A stretch of DNA of 64,000 bases, taken from JBMYTN01 sp049604415. Lineage in GTDB: Bacteria; Pseudomonadota; Alphaproteobacteria; Rhodospirillales; Rhodospirillaceae. Positions within the stretch are counted from its first letter, which is position 1; every line of letters starts with the position of its first letter. The translations under genes and the position numbers were made by a program. Shown here in pieces: positions 18,112-27,213 of the stretch. The stretch lies in contig JBMYTN010000002.1 of NCBI GenBank assembly GCA_049604415.1, positions 124,001-188,000 of the forward strand. The letters are read 5' to 3'. Below the pieces are notes generated by a model. It was not told where the DNA came from. It saw only the letters and a program-made list of their open reading frames with translations, and ran no database searches.

Positions 18112-20325
18112 CTAGGCCGCCCGCACTGAGGCCTGACCCGCCCCCTTGTCGCCTCCAGTTTGGACGTCGCGGAGGAAGGCTGAGACTTGGTCGCTCAGGG
18201 ATTGGGTTTCCCGGGACAGGATCTCTGCGGTGCTCGACATGTCGTTCGCCGCCCCTTCCGAGCGCTCTGCCGCCTGGACAACATCGGCGATGGAGACGGA
18301 GACCGAGTGGGTGCCCGAGGCAGCCTCTTCTACATTGCGGGCGATTTCCTTGGTCGCGACGCCTTGTTCTTCGACCGCTGCCGAGATAGATGCGGAGATT
18401 TCGCTGATCTGGCCAATCACCTCGGTGATGCGGGCGATGGTACCGACCGCGCCAGTGGTGGAGCGTTGGACTTCCCCGATTTGGGCGGCGATTTCACTGG
18501 TCGCCCGGGCGGTTTGATTGGCCAGGCTTTTCACCTCTCCGGCCACCACGGCGAAACCCTTGCCCGCATCCCCGGCCCGTGCCGCCTCGATGGTGGCGTT
18601 CAAGGCCAGCAGATTGGTTTGCTCGGCAATATCATTGATCAGGTCAATGACTTCGCTGATTTTGGCGACATTCTGCTCCAAGACCTGGATCTGGCTCGAG
18701 GTTTCCTGGGCTGTGGACACAGCGCTTTGGGACACCGTGGTCGACTCTGCGACCTGGCGAGAGATTTCGGTGATCGAAGAGGAAAGCTCCTCCGCCGCGC
18801 TGGCAACGGTTTCCACATTCTGCGTGGCTTGGGTTGCGGCTGCGGCCACGGCGGCGGATTCCGACTTGGCATCTTCCGCCCCGGAGCGGACCAGAGACTG
18901 AACATCGCGCATGGAGTGGTCCGCCTGGTTCAAGCTGTCCAAGACCGCCATGACCGAGCTGTCAAAGTTTTGGATCAAGGCATCGACCCGGGCGCGTTCG
19001 CGGGCCTTGTCTTCCTCTTCGTGACGCTGTTGCTCGGTCAAGCGATCATTGGCGCGTTTGTTTTGCCGGAACACCTCGACCGCATCGGCCATGGCGCCGA
19101 TTTCATCCTTGCGGCCAATGCCAGGGACATCAATATCTGCCCGGCCATCGGCCAATAGCTTCATGGAGTTGGTCATGGTGGTGATGGGCGTGGCGATCAG
19201 CCGACCGACCACCAAAGCGATGACCACACCAAGAATCAAAGCGGCGACGACGCACAGCACAATCGCGCTGTTGGTGAAGGACACAGTATCTTCATTGGCC
19301 GCCTGGCGCTGGACCATCAAGGCCTCTTCCTCGGCCATGAAGTCGGCCATCAGACCGCGAAAACGGTCGAAATAGACTTTGCCCCGGGCTTCCCCAACCA
19401 GATCGGCCATGTCGTCCATGGTTTTGGCATCCCCGATCTCCCGGCGCAGGGCAATGGTCGGTTCGGTCACATTGGCCACCCAGTCCGCAATCGTGCTCTC
19501 AATCTCTCCCAGCAAAGCGACTTGAGCCGGATTGTCCGAAACGGTTTCCTTCAGCTCGGCAAGGATGCTGCCGAACCGGCCCTGACCGCTGTCATAGGGT
19601 TCCAGGAAGGCTTCCTGACCGGCGAGCAAATAGCCGCGCATGCCGGTCTCCATATCCACCGCCGCAGCAAGCAGGTCGTTGGCCATGCCGATAACCTTAT
19701 AGGTGTGGACCACCCAGGTCACCACGGCCCGGGCCGTATTGCTTTCGATGGCGGGCGCCTTGAGCAGCTGTTCGAAGCGCTCCTGACGGGTGACGAGCAG
19801 GGCTTGTTCCCGCTCAATAAAGGTCGCGATCTGTCCCCGGAAGGTATCGAAATAGACCTTGCCCCGGGCTTCACCGACCAGGGCCGCCATGTCGTTCATG
19901 GTTTTGGCATCCCCGATCTCCCGACGCAGGGCAATGGTCGGTTCGGTCACATTGCTTTGCCAGTCCCGCAGGGTCTGTTCGATCTCGCCTAAGCGGGCAA
20001 CCTGTCCCGGATTATCACTGACCGTTTGTTTCAGATCTCCGATGCGGTCATAGGTTTGGGCCTCGCCATTGTTATAGGGCTCGAGGAATTCCTGTTTGCC
20101 GGCCAGCAAATAGCCGCGCATGCCGGTTTCCATATCCACTGCCGATCCAATGATCGAGGCCGCCTCGGCCAAGACCTTCCTAGTGTGATCGACCCAGCCA
20201 TTGGTGTGGACAATAGAGGAAATGCTGTACATGGCGAGGGCGCCCAGCAGCAAGACCAGGGTTAAAGGAGACAGCACTCCAATCAGGATTTTTTGTCTGG
20301 TTTTTAGATCTTGAAAGCCTTTCAT
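18112..20325 (-). CDS. Methyl-accepting chemotaxis protein with tandem CHASE3-like sensor domains (copy 1)
   Basis: 737 residues from the ATG at 20325, which has GGGGGA 6 bases upstream; the frame continues upstream without support. The order is: membrane helix 1 (about 14-35); two CHASE3-like helical domains whose matching motifs VDMETGMRGYLLAG are exactly 160 residues apart; membrane helix 2 (near 350-372); HAMP; and a cytoplasmic signalling domain with the conserved hairpin tip DLINDIAEQTNLLALNATI. It would sense a periplasmic signal and control CheA. No CheR-binding C-terminal pentapeptide is present (ends VRAA). Two close paralogues follow upstream on the same strand. A bidirectional terminator lies downstream. 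Confidence 0.93.
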   Translation of the reverse strand: MKGFQDLKTRQKILIGVLSPLTLVLLLGALAMYSISSIVHTNGWVDHTRKVLAEAASIIGSAVDMETGMRGYLLAGKQEFLEPYNNGEAQTYDRIGDLKQTVSDNPGQVARLGEIEQTLRDWQSNVTEPTIALRREIGDAKTMNDMAALVGEARGKVYFDTFRGQIATFIEREQALLVTRQERFEQLLKAPAIESNTARAVVTWVVHTYKVIGMANDLLAAAVDMETGMRGYLLAGQEAFLEPYDSGQGRFGSILAELKETVSDNPAQVALLGEIESTIADWVANVTEPTIALRREIGDAKTMDDMADLVGEARGKVYFDRFRGLMADFMAEEEALMVQRQAANEDTVSFTNSAIVLCVVAALILGVVIALVVGRLIATPITTMTNSMKLLADGRADIDVPGIGRKDEIGAMADAVEVFRQNKRANDRLTEQQRHEEEDKARERARVDALIQNFDSSVMAVLDSLNQADHSMRDVQSLVRSGAEDAKSESAAVAAAATQATQNVETVASAAEELSSSITEISRQVAESTTVSQSAVSTAQETSSQIQVLEQNVAKISEVIDLINDIAEQTNLLALNATIEAARAGDAGKGFAVVAGEVKSLANQTARATSEIAAQIGEVQRSTTGAVGTIARITEVIGQISEISASISAAVEEQGVATKEIARNVEEAASGTHSVSVSIADVVQAAERSEGAANDMSSTAEILSRETQSLSDQVSAFLRDVQTGGDKGAGQASVRAA
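19369..19954. repeat. 480-bp-period internal duplication encoding the tandem CHASE3 domains
   Basis: Bases 19369-19474 and 19849-19954 are equal in length (106 bp) and differ at about 8 positions, with an offset of exactly 480 bp (160 codons). The same 480-bp offset appears in the other two chemoreceptor genes (starts at 22103/22583 and 25141/25621). The duplication therefore predates the gene triplication, while high identity at DNA level suggests later conversion or strong constraint. Confidence 0.85.
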
Positions 20326-20731
20326 GGCTGTCCCCCTGTTTAAGGTGACTGTCCTTTCACATAACGTTATGGGTAAGGGCAGTCGAAATGAAATGTTGTG
20401 GTCGCTGCTAAGGGTACTTTTTGCTTGGGTCACAAAAGTATCGAGGTGATTTGACTAATTTATTCGCCTCACTAGCGATCTATGTCAGCGCCTTATCAAC
20501 CTCTTATCTGTAATATCTAAGCCGCTGGGCTTTGACCATATCACTTAAGGGGCTTTTGGAATTTTACATCCAGCGAGAGATAGAATCGAAAGGCTATAAT
20601 CTTTAAAGCTGTATCGATGCGCTGGAAAACTGGATGAATATTCATATTCATCCGTGACTCGGGGGCGGAGAGTCTAACCCTTGAAACAAGACTTTTTCGG
20701 AGTCGGTGGGAAAATGACCAAAATGCATTCA
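20326..20731. other. AT-rich intergenic region upstream of chemoreceptor copy 1
   Basis: About 400 bp without a convincing gene. It must hold the promoter of the minus-strand receptor that starts at 20325. The stretch 20440-20660 is clearly AT-richer than the flanking genes. A short open frame on the minus strand (20541-20774) runs through a terminator hairpin and has no ribosome site, so I do not count it. I could not identify a sigma-28-type flagellar promoter. Confidence 0.5.
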
Positions 20732-20755
20732 GGGAGAGGACGTTGGTCCTCTCCC
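20732..20755 (-). terminator. Rho-independent terminator of chemoreceptor copy 2
   Basis: Perfect 10-bp arms (20732-20741 and 20746-20755) with a GTTG loop. On the minus strand it is followed by a T-rich but interrupted tract (TGAATGCATTTTGG). It lies 54 bp beyond the stop of the second receptor gene. Confidence 0.7.
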
Positions 20756-20809
20756 TGATCATGCTGGGCTTCAAGATGCGCCCGCGCTGTAGGAAACAGT
20801 CGAGCCTGT

Positions 20810-23056
20810 TTAGGCCGCCTTCTGGTTCTGCGATGGCAGAGCAGAAGCATCGTTCGCCGCTGGGATCTCCCCATCCACCTCTGTGTCATGGGACTGAACC
20901 TGATGCAGGAAGTCAGCAATGCTGTCCCGAAGGCTTTGGGTTTCCTTTGACAAGGTCTCGGTGGAGGCAAACATCTCCGTTGCCGCCCCCTCGGAGCGTT
21001 CGGTGGCCATGAGCACATCGGCAATGGAGGACGACACCGAATGGGTGCCCGAGGCCGCCTCTTCCACATTGCGTGCGATTTCTTGGGTCGCTGCCCCTTG
21101 CTGTTCGACCGCTGCAGAGATTGAAGACGAGATCTCGTTGATCTGCCCAATCACCTCGGTCACCCGACCGATGGTGCTGACAGCCCCTGTGGTGGAACGT
21201 TGGACCTCGCCAATTTGGGCCGCGATTTCACTGGTGGCGCGCGCCGTCTGGTTGGCCAGATTTTTAACCTCGCCTGCAACAACGGCAAAGCCTTTGCCAG
21301 CATCTCCGGCCCTTGCGGCCTCGATGGTGGCATTCAGCGCCAGCAAATTGGTTTGCTCGGCGATATCGTTGATCAGGTCCACGATTTCGCTGATCTTGCC
21401 GACATTCTCCTCCAAGATCTGGATCTGAGACGAGGTCTCTTGAGCGGTGGTGACCGCGTTGCGGGAAACCGTGTTAGATTCTGCGACCTGTCGAGAGATC
21501 TCACTGATGGAGGCCGATAACTCCTCCGCAGCGCTGGCGACGGTTTCCACATTCTCGGTGGCTTGGGTTGCCGCTGCGGCGACGCTGGAAGATTCCGACT
21601 TTGCATCCGCTGCGCCGGACTTCACCAGTTCTTGGGCGTTGCGCATGGAATGATCGGCCTGATTGAGGCTGTTCAGAAGCGACATGGTGGTCATGTCAAA
21701 GCTCTTGATCAGAGCCTCGATCCGGGCCCGTTCGCGGGCCTTGTTGTCTTCTTCCTTTTGTTGCTGTTCGGCAAACAGATCATTGGCGATCTTGTTTTGC
21801 CGGAAGACCTCAACGGCATCCGCCATTTCACCGATTTCATCACGCCGTCCAATGCCCGGGACAGCGATGTCCGTATTGCCGTCCGCTAAGTCCCGCATGG
21901 ACCCGGTCATATCTGTGATGGGCTTGGCAATGAGGCGACCGACCAACAGGGCAATGGCAACGCCAATGATCATGGCGGCCACCATGCACAGAATGATCGC
22001 CGTTTCGGTAAAGGAGACCGTATTGGCGTTATCGGCCTGGCGCTGAACCATGAGCGCTTCTTCTTCCGCCATGAAAGCGGCCATCAAACCCCGGAATTGG
22101 TCGAAATAGACTTTGCCTCGGGCTTCGCCAACCAGATCGGCCATGTCATCCATGGTCTTGGCATCGCCGATTTCCCGGCGCAGGGCGATGGTCGGCTCGG
22201 TGACGTTAGCCTTCCACTCAGCAATGGTTGCGCCGATTTCACCCAGCAGTGTGACCTGGGCCGGATTGTCCGACACCGTGCGACTCAAGGTTTGCAGCAA
22301 GTCGTCAAACCGGGCTTGGCCGCCATTATAGGGTTCCAGAAACTCTTCCTTGCCCGCCAGCAAATAGCCGCGCATGCCGGTTTCCATATCGATGGCTGCG
22401 GCCAAAAGCTCATTGGCCATGCCGATGACCCTATAAGTATGGATCACCCAATCGACCACATCCCGCGCGGAGGCACTTGTGACCGCTGGCGCGTTGAGCA
22501 ATAGGTCGAACCGTTCTTTGCGTTCGGTCAGCAGAACCTGTTCCCGTTCGATGAAGGTCGCCACTTGGCTCCGAAAACTGTCGAAATAGACCTTGCCGCG
22601 GGCCTCCCCAACCAAATCGGCCATGTCATTCATTGTCTTGGCATCGCCAATGTCCCGACGCAGCGCAATGGTCGGCTCGGTCACATTGCTTTGCCAGTCC
22701 CGCAAGGTCTGCTCAATCTCCCCTAGCCGGGTGACTTGTCCGGGATTGTCACTGACCGTTTGCTTCAGTGCTTGGATCCGGTCATAGGTTTGGGTCTCGC
22801 CGCTGTTATAGGGCTCGAGAAATTCCTCTTTCCCGGCCAGCAAATAGCCACGCATGCCGGTTTCCATATCCACCGCAGCCCCGATGATCAGGGAGGCTTC
22901 GTTCAGGACCTTGCGGGTGTGATCAACCCACCAATTGGTTTGAACCATGGACGAGATGCTGAACAGGGCAAGACCGCCCAGCAGCAGCACCAGGGTTAAC
23001 GGAGACAGGACGCCAATCAGGACTTTCTGCCGCGTTTTTAGGTTCTGGAAGCTCAT
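20810..23056 (-). CDS. Methyl-accepting chemotaxis protein with tandem CHASE3-like sensor domains (copy 2)
   Basis: 748 residues from the ATG at 23056; the longer frame begins at a TTG and lacks support, while AGAGGA lies about 9 bases before the ATG. The layout is the same as copy 1: helix 1 at about 14-35, two CHASE3-like units with a 160-residue period, helix 2, HAMP, and a signalling domain with DLINDIAEQTNLLALNATI. The two sensor units keep near-identical signature blocks (TVSDNPxQV, NVTEPTIALRR, DAKTMNDMADLVGEARGKVYFD). The C-terminal tail differs from copy 1 and is Asp/Glu/Ser rich; no CheR-binding pentapeptide. It has its own terminator and a 428-bp upstream gap, so it is probably transcribed separately. 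Confidence 0.93.
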   Translation of the reverse strand: MSFQNLKTRQKVLIGVLSPLTLVLLLGGLALFSISSMVQTNWWVDHTRKVLNEASLIIGAAVDMETGMRGYLLAGKEEFLEPYNSGETQTYDRIQALKQTVSDNPGQVTRLGEIEQTLRDWQSNVTEPTIALRRDIGDAKTMNDMADLVGEARGKVYFDSFRSQVATFIEREQVLLTERKERFDLLLNAPAVTSASARDVVDWVIHTYRVIGMANELLAAAIDMETGMRGYLLAGKEEFLEPYNGGQARFDDLLQTLSRTVSDNPAQVTLLGEIGATIAEWKANVTEPTIALRREIGDAKTMDDMADLVGEARGKVYFDQFRGLMAAFMAEEEALMVQRQADNANTVSFTETAIILCMVAAMIIGVAIALLVGRLIAKPITDMTGSMRDLADGNTDIAVPGIGRRDEIGEMADAVEVFRQNKIANDLFAEQQQKEEDNKARERARIEALIKSFDMTTMSLLNSLNQADHSMRNAQELVKSGAADAKSESSSVAAAATQATENVETVASAAEELSASISEISRQVAESNTVSRNAVTTAQETSSQIQILEENVGKISEIVDLINDIAEQTNLLALNATIEAARAGDAGKGFAVVAGEVKNLANQTARATSEIAAQIGEVQRSTTGAVSTIGRVTEVIGQINEISSSISAAVEQQGAATQEIARNVEEAASGTHSVSSSIADVLMATERSEGAATEMFASTETLSKETQSLRDSIADFLHQVQSHDTEVDGEIPAANDASALPSQNQKAA

Positions 23057-23484
23057 CAGACTTTTTCCTCTTACCCTCAACGATGAGTGGATCGCGGTTG
23101 GTTTTCAGGCCCGATCTGAAAGGTGAGGGGTGATGCAGGCCCGCAACAAATACCTATGTCGCGGACAGGGGTGATCAATTGATGGTTAATGCAATCGGAT
23201 GAAAAACTACTTTCAGGATATGGTCAAGAAAATGTCCTGAGACTGCAACTGAAACGGACTTAAATGCCCGAAACCCTTTAGGCGCGTAACAAAACAGCAA
23301 AAAATACAGTATAAAGTGGATATTTCTAACCTTATAGTTGTTGTGTCTGCGGTCTGCATAGCGATTAGATTGAGACCGGAGTCGAAACAGTTTATTGGCG
23401 TCGCACGCATTGAGACTAGTCAGGAGTGCGGTCAATCAGGCCAATGCACCGGACCTGACTGACCGTATTTCAATCCAAACAGGT
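23057..23484. other. Intergenic region between chemoreceptor copies 2 and 3
   Basis: 428 bp, AT-rich from about 23160 to 23400, with no supported gene. It holds the promoter of copy 2 and the end of the copy 3 transcript. An imperfect hairpin (23430-23440 with 23454-23464, one G-U pair on the minus-strand RNA) sits 20 bp after the copy 3 stop and could be a weak terminator, but no T-run follows. Short open frames on the minus strand here are AT-driven and unsupported. Confidence 0.5.
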
Positions 23485-26094
23485 TTATGCCGCCCGGGGC
23501 TGGTGACCGGTGCCATCATTGCGGGCTGCGAAGGAGGCCAAGCGGCTGTCTTCGCCCTCCATGTGGATCTGCCACCATTTACCCAACAGGCTGAGAACCT
23601 CCAGACCGGTCTTGTGATCCCCAGCTTGAAGACCAGCGCGCAGATCCGCCAGGCGCTCCAGGAACTGGTCATGCTCCGCCTTATGCCGCATCAGGCCGGA
23701 ATAGCCATTTTGCTTCATATAGCGGACCTCGCTGGCAAAGTGGGTTTCATAGGACTTGGTGATCCGGTCCAGCTCTGACAGATCGAGGGTCTTGGCCCGG
23801 CCCCCTTTGACCTTATGATAGAGGCCGTTGATATAGCCGATCAGCTCCCGGTGTTCTTGATCGACCTCTTTGACGCCGGTTTCATAATCCGGTTTCCACG
23901 GCACCAAATCGGCGTCTGTGCCGTCCTGGCTTTGGACCGCCAGCAGGAACTCGCCCACCTTATCGCGCATCATCTGGGTCTCCCCAGACAGTGTTTCGGC
24001 AGTGAGCGACATTTCCTCCGCAGCACCCTCAGAGCGTTCCGCCGCATTGACCACATCGGCGATGGACATGGAGACCGATTGGGTCCCTGAGGCGGCTTCC
24101 TCCACATTGCGGGCGATCTCCTGAGTCGCCACGCCCTGTTCCTCGACCGCAGCGGAAATCGACGCCGAGATCTCGCTGATTTGTTCGATCACGGCGGTGA
24201 TCTTGCCAATGGTGCCCACCGCACCGCTGGTCGAGCGCTGGACCTCGCCAATTTGGGTGGCGATTTCGCTGGTCGCCCGGGCGGTTTGATTGGCCAGGTT
24301 TTTGACTTCCCCGGCGACCACGGCAAAGCCCTTGCCTGCATCGCCAGCCCGCGCGGCCTCGATGGTCGCGTTAAGCGCCAGCAGATTGGTTTGCTCGGCG
24401 ATATCGTTGATCAAATCGACGATCTCGCTGATTTTGCCAACATTGGTTTCCAGCACCTGGATTTGCGCCGAGGTTTCCTGGGCCGTGGTCACTGCGCTTT
24501 GTGACACGTCGGTGGCCTCGGTGACTTGGCGCGAAATCTCGGTGATCGACGCAGCCAATTCTTCTGCCGCGCTGGCCACCGTCTGCACATTTTGGGTCGC
24601 CTGGGTGGCGGCGGCGGACACGGTGGCGGATTCAGATTTGGTCTGCTGGGCGTTGGACTGCACCTGGGTTTGGACCTTGCGCATGGATTGGTCGGCCTGG
24701 TTCAGGCTGTCCAGGATTGACATCATGGTCATGTCAAAGTTTTGGATCAGGCCTTCTACCCGCTCCCGTTCCTGGGCTTTTTGCGCCTCTTCCTGGCGCT
24801 GCTGCTCGCTCATCTGATCATTGGCGATTTTGTTCTGGCGGAAGACCTCGACCGCTTCGGCCATATTGCCAATCTCGTCTTCGCGACCCACGCCGGGGAT
24901 GTCCACATCCGCATGACCCTCTGCGAGGCGCTTCATGGCGGCGGTCATGGCGATGATCGGTTTGGCGATCAGCTTGCCGACAAACAGCGCCAGGATCACG
25001 CCGGTCACCAAGGCCAACACAACGCCAATGACAATCGCCGTATCGGCAAAAATCACCATATCCTGATTGGCCGCTTGACGTTTGGTCATCTGGGCTTCTT
25101 CGACGGCCATAAACTCCGCCATTTGCGCCCGGAATTGGTCGAAATAGACTTTGCCCCGGGCCTCGCCGACCAGATCGGCCATGTCGTCCATGGTTTTAGC
25201 ATCGCCAATGTCCCGGCGAAGCGCGATCAGGGGCTGGGTAACCTCGACCGTCCAATCGCCAATAATAGTGCCAATGTCGTCAAGCAGAGCCACTTGCTTC
25301 GGATTGTCGGCTACGACTTTTTTCAGATCTTTGAGGATGTTTTCGAACCGGGCTTGGCCGCTGGTATAGGGCAGCAGGAAGTCATCCTGCCCCGCCAACA
25401 AGAATCCGCGCATGCCGGATTCCATGTCGACCACGGCGGCCAGCAGGTAATTGGCTTGGCTGATCGCCTGCTGGCTTTGCAAAATGTCGTCAACCACGGT
25501 GCGGACCGTGGGCAAGGTGATGGTGGTTAATCCAGCAAGGTTATTGATGCCGTTCTGTTTGCCGAGCAGGGCGGTTTGTTCGCGGATTAGGAAGGTGGCG
25601 ATTTTGCCACGCACGTCCTTGAAATAGGTCTCGCCATGGGCTGCGCGGACCAGATTGGCCATGTCATTCATGGTTTTGGCATCGCCGATATCCCGGCGCA
25701 GGACAATGGTCGGTTCGGTCACATTGGCTTGCCAGTCACGCAGGGTCTGCTCGACGGCCTCAAGCCGGGTGACCTGCTCCGGATTGTCGCTGACGGTCTC
25801 CTTCAAAGACTCAATCAGCGCATAGGTCTCTTTTTCTCCGCGAATATAGGGCTGCAGAAAGTCTTCTTTTCCGGCCAAAAGATAGCCACGCATTCCCGTT
25901 TCCATATCAACTGCGGAGGCGACTATGTTAGAGGCTTTGGCGAGCACAACGCGGGTGTGATCAACCCAATTACTTGTATAAGAGATCGAAGTAATGCTGT
26001 AGACGGCAAATCCACCCAGTAAAATCACCAGGCCAAGGGGGGAGAGAACCCCAATCAGGACTTTTTTTCCTGTGCTGATGTTTTGAAACCGCAT
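23485..26094 (-). CDS. Chemoreceptor with tandem CHASE3-like domains and C-terminal bacteriohemerythrin (copy 3)
   Basis: 869 residues, start fixed by GGAGGG 5 bases before the ATG. Residues 1-720 follow the layout of the other two receptors, with helix 1 near 12-35, two CHASE3-like units with a 160-residue period, helix 2 near 355-378, HAMP and the MCP signalling domain. Residues 730-869 add a hemerythrin domain. All seven di-iron ligands are visible: His748, His785, Glu789, His804, His808, His844 and Asp849. Hemerythrin binds O2 at a di-iron site, as in the aerotaxis receptor DcrH, so this receptor probably couples cytoplasmic oxygen (or NO or redox state) with a periplasmic signal. The first sensor unit is the most divergent of the set. 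Confidence 0.93.
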   Translation of the reverse strand: MRFQNISTGKKVLIGVLSPLGLVILLGGFAVYSITSISYTSNWVDHTRVVLAKASNIVASAVDMETGMRGYLLAGKEDFLQPYIRGEKETYALIESLKETVSDNPEQVTRLEAVEQTLRDWQANVTEPTIVLRRDIGDAKTMNDMANLVRAAHGETYFKDVRGKIATFLIREQTALLGKQNGINNLAGLTTITLPTVRTVVDDILQSQQAISQANYLLAAVVDMESGMRGFLLAGQDDFLLPYTSGQARFENILKDLKKVVADNPKQVALLDDIGTIIGDWTVEVTQPLIALRRDIGDAKTMDDMADLVGEARGKVYFDQFRAQMAEFMAVEEAQMTKRQAANQDMVIFADTAIVIGVVLALVTGVILALFVGKLIAKPIIAMTAAMKRLAEGHADVDIPGVGREDEIGNMAEAVEVFRQNKIANDQMSEQQRQEEAQKAQERERVEGLIQNFDMTMMSILDSLNQADQSMRKVQTQVQSNAQQTKSESATVSAAATQATQNVQTVASAAEELAASITEISRQVTEATDVSQSAVTTAQETSAQIQVLETNVGKISEIVDLINDIAEQTNLLALNATIEAARAGDAGKGFAVVAGEVKNLANQTARATSEIATQIGEVQRSTSGAVGTIGKITAVIEQISEISASISAAVEEQGVATQEIARNVEEAASGTQSVSMSIADVVNAAERSEGAAEEMSLTAETLSGETQMMRDKVGEFLLAVQSQDGTDADLVPWKPDYETGVKEVDQEHRELIGYINGLYHKVKGGRAKTLDLSELDRITKSYETHFASEVRYMKQNGYSGLMRHKAEHDQFLERLADLRAGLQAGDHKTGLEVLSLLGKWWQIHMEGEDSRLASFAARNDGTGHQPRAA

Positions 26095-26467
26095 TTTTCC
26101 CTCCTGTCCGAGTGTTTTATGTCGCTTTATGTCTTCTGGGTACCGGTTTGCGGCGGGGCCTGTTGGGTCAGGCTGTGTGTCCAGAAGGTCGGTTGAGGCT
26201 TTGCTGTGCCTCTTATGGGTTTTAATCGCTTCGGTTAGAAGCTTTTAGGGGCCACCTGTTTCGATCCGCCATGGCCAAACCTTCCTGTCATATTAAATCA
26301 AAAATTTAGAATCAGAATAAAAATCGGAAAAGCGCTGTCGAATTTGCCGTTTAGTCTAGACAAAAAGTCAAAAACTTTAAGTATAAAAGGAGAATTTCAC
26401 ATATTAGCTGTGGGGATCAAAATAAAATTCATCTAGGCAAGCGGTCGGTCCGGATCGTCTGCGTTGA
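26095..26467. other. AT-rich divergent intergenic region
   Basis: About 370 bp between the hemerythrin receptor (minus) and the leader of the fasciclin gene (plus). The core 26285-26440 is strongly AT-rich and should contain promoters for both. TTTAAGTATAAAAGG near 26375-26390 is a possible promoter element, but I cannot assign a start site. No gene is seen. Confidence 0.5.
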
Positions 26468-26571
26468 TCCAACCTGTGAAACCCGGCGTATGGGTTGTTA
26501 TCCAGCGTGCAACGGAGACGCACACAAGCTTCCGAACGTTGGATCGACAAAAATCATCCGAACAGGTTGGA
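26468..26571 (+). promoter_or_regulatory. Potentially structured 5' leader of the fasciclin gene
   Basis: A perfect 10-bp pairing (26468-26477 with 26562-26571) would close a leader of about 84 bases. Its right base abuts the ribosome site AAGGTAAGGA at 26571-26580. Inside are smaller hairpins: AACCC/GGGTT (26480-26484 with 26492-26496) and GTGC/GCAC (26507-26510 with 26520-26523). This is the shape of a cis-acting RNA element that could modulate translation. I recognise no known riboswitch class. Confidence 0.4.
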
Positions 26572-26584
26572 AGGTAAGGACCTC

Positions 26585-27148
26585 ATGTTCAAATTGACCG
26601 CTTCGAAGACCCTCATGGCCGCTGTTGTTGGCCTCGGCGTCGCCTTTGCTCCTGCTGCGTTTGTGTCCACGGCTCAGGCCGGTGGCATGAAGGGCGAGCA
26701 AGCCACCATGATCAAGGGCGACATCGTGGACACTGCCGTTGGCGCTGGCAGCTTCAACACCCTGGTCGCTGCCGTGCAGGCTGCTGGTCTGGTGGAAACC
26801 CTGAAGGGCCCGGGTCCGTTCACCGTGTTCGCCCCGACCGATGAGGCATTTGGCGCGCTGAAGGCTGGTACTGTTGAGTCCCTGCTGAAGCCGCAAAACC
26901 GCGACAAGCTGACCGCGATCCTGACCTATCACGTCATTCCGGGCCGGGTGATGGCACCGGATATCATTGGCCAATCCCTGGAAGCCCAAACCGTTGGCGG
27001 CCCGGCTCTGCCGATTGATGCCTCCGGCACCACCATCAAGGTTGGCGGCGCGACGGTCATCTCCGCTGACATCGCCACCTCCAATGGTGTGATCCATGTG
27101 ATCGACAAAGTGCTGCTGCCGCCGCAAGGCAGTGCCTCCGGCAGCTAA
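26585..27148 (+). CDS. Secreted fasciclin (FAS1) domain protein
   Basis: 187 residues from the ATG at 26585, with AAGGTAAGGA just upstream; the longer frame from 26495 is not needed. The signal peptide is typical and ends near STAQA-GG. One complete FAS1 domain follows, with H1 motif GPFTVFAPTDEAF and H2 motif VIHVIDKVLLPP, plus the intervening LTYHVIPG. FAS1 proteins act in cell adhesion or surface interactions, and single-domain secreted forms are widespread in bacteria. Codon use is strongly biased towards common GC-ending codons, suggesting high expression. A strong terminator follows. Confidence 0.93.
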   Translation: MFKLTASKTLMAAVVGLGVAFAPAAFVSTAQAGGMKGEQATMIKGDIVDTAVGAGSFNTLVAAVQAAGLVETLKGPGPFTVFAPTDEAFGALKAGTVESLLKPQNRDKLTAILTYHVIPGRVMAPDIIGQSLEAQTVGGPALPIDASGTTIKVGGATVISADIATSNGVIHVIDKVLLPPQGSASGS

Positions 27149-27172
27149 GGCTCCGGCATCCAATATAGGAAG

Positions 27173-27213
27173 AAGCCCGAACCGGGAATGTTGTCCTGGT
27201 TCGGGCTTTTTTT
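27173..27213 (+). terminator. Rho-independent terminator of the fasciclin gene
   Basis: 15-bp arms (27173-27187 with 27194-27208, one G-U pair), a 6-base loop and a run of seven T ending at 27213. It also overlaps the end of the convergent SelO gene stop codon, so it may serve both genes, though the minus-strand side lacks a T-run. Confidence 0.9.

Noticed and set aside
20541..20774. 77-codon minus-strand frame in the chemoreceptor gap
   Set aside because: It runs through the terminator hairpin, lacks a ribosome site and lies in AT-rich spacer.
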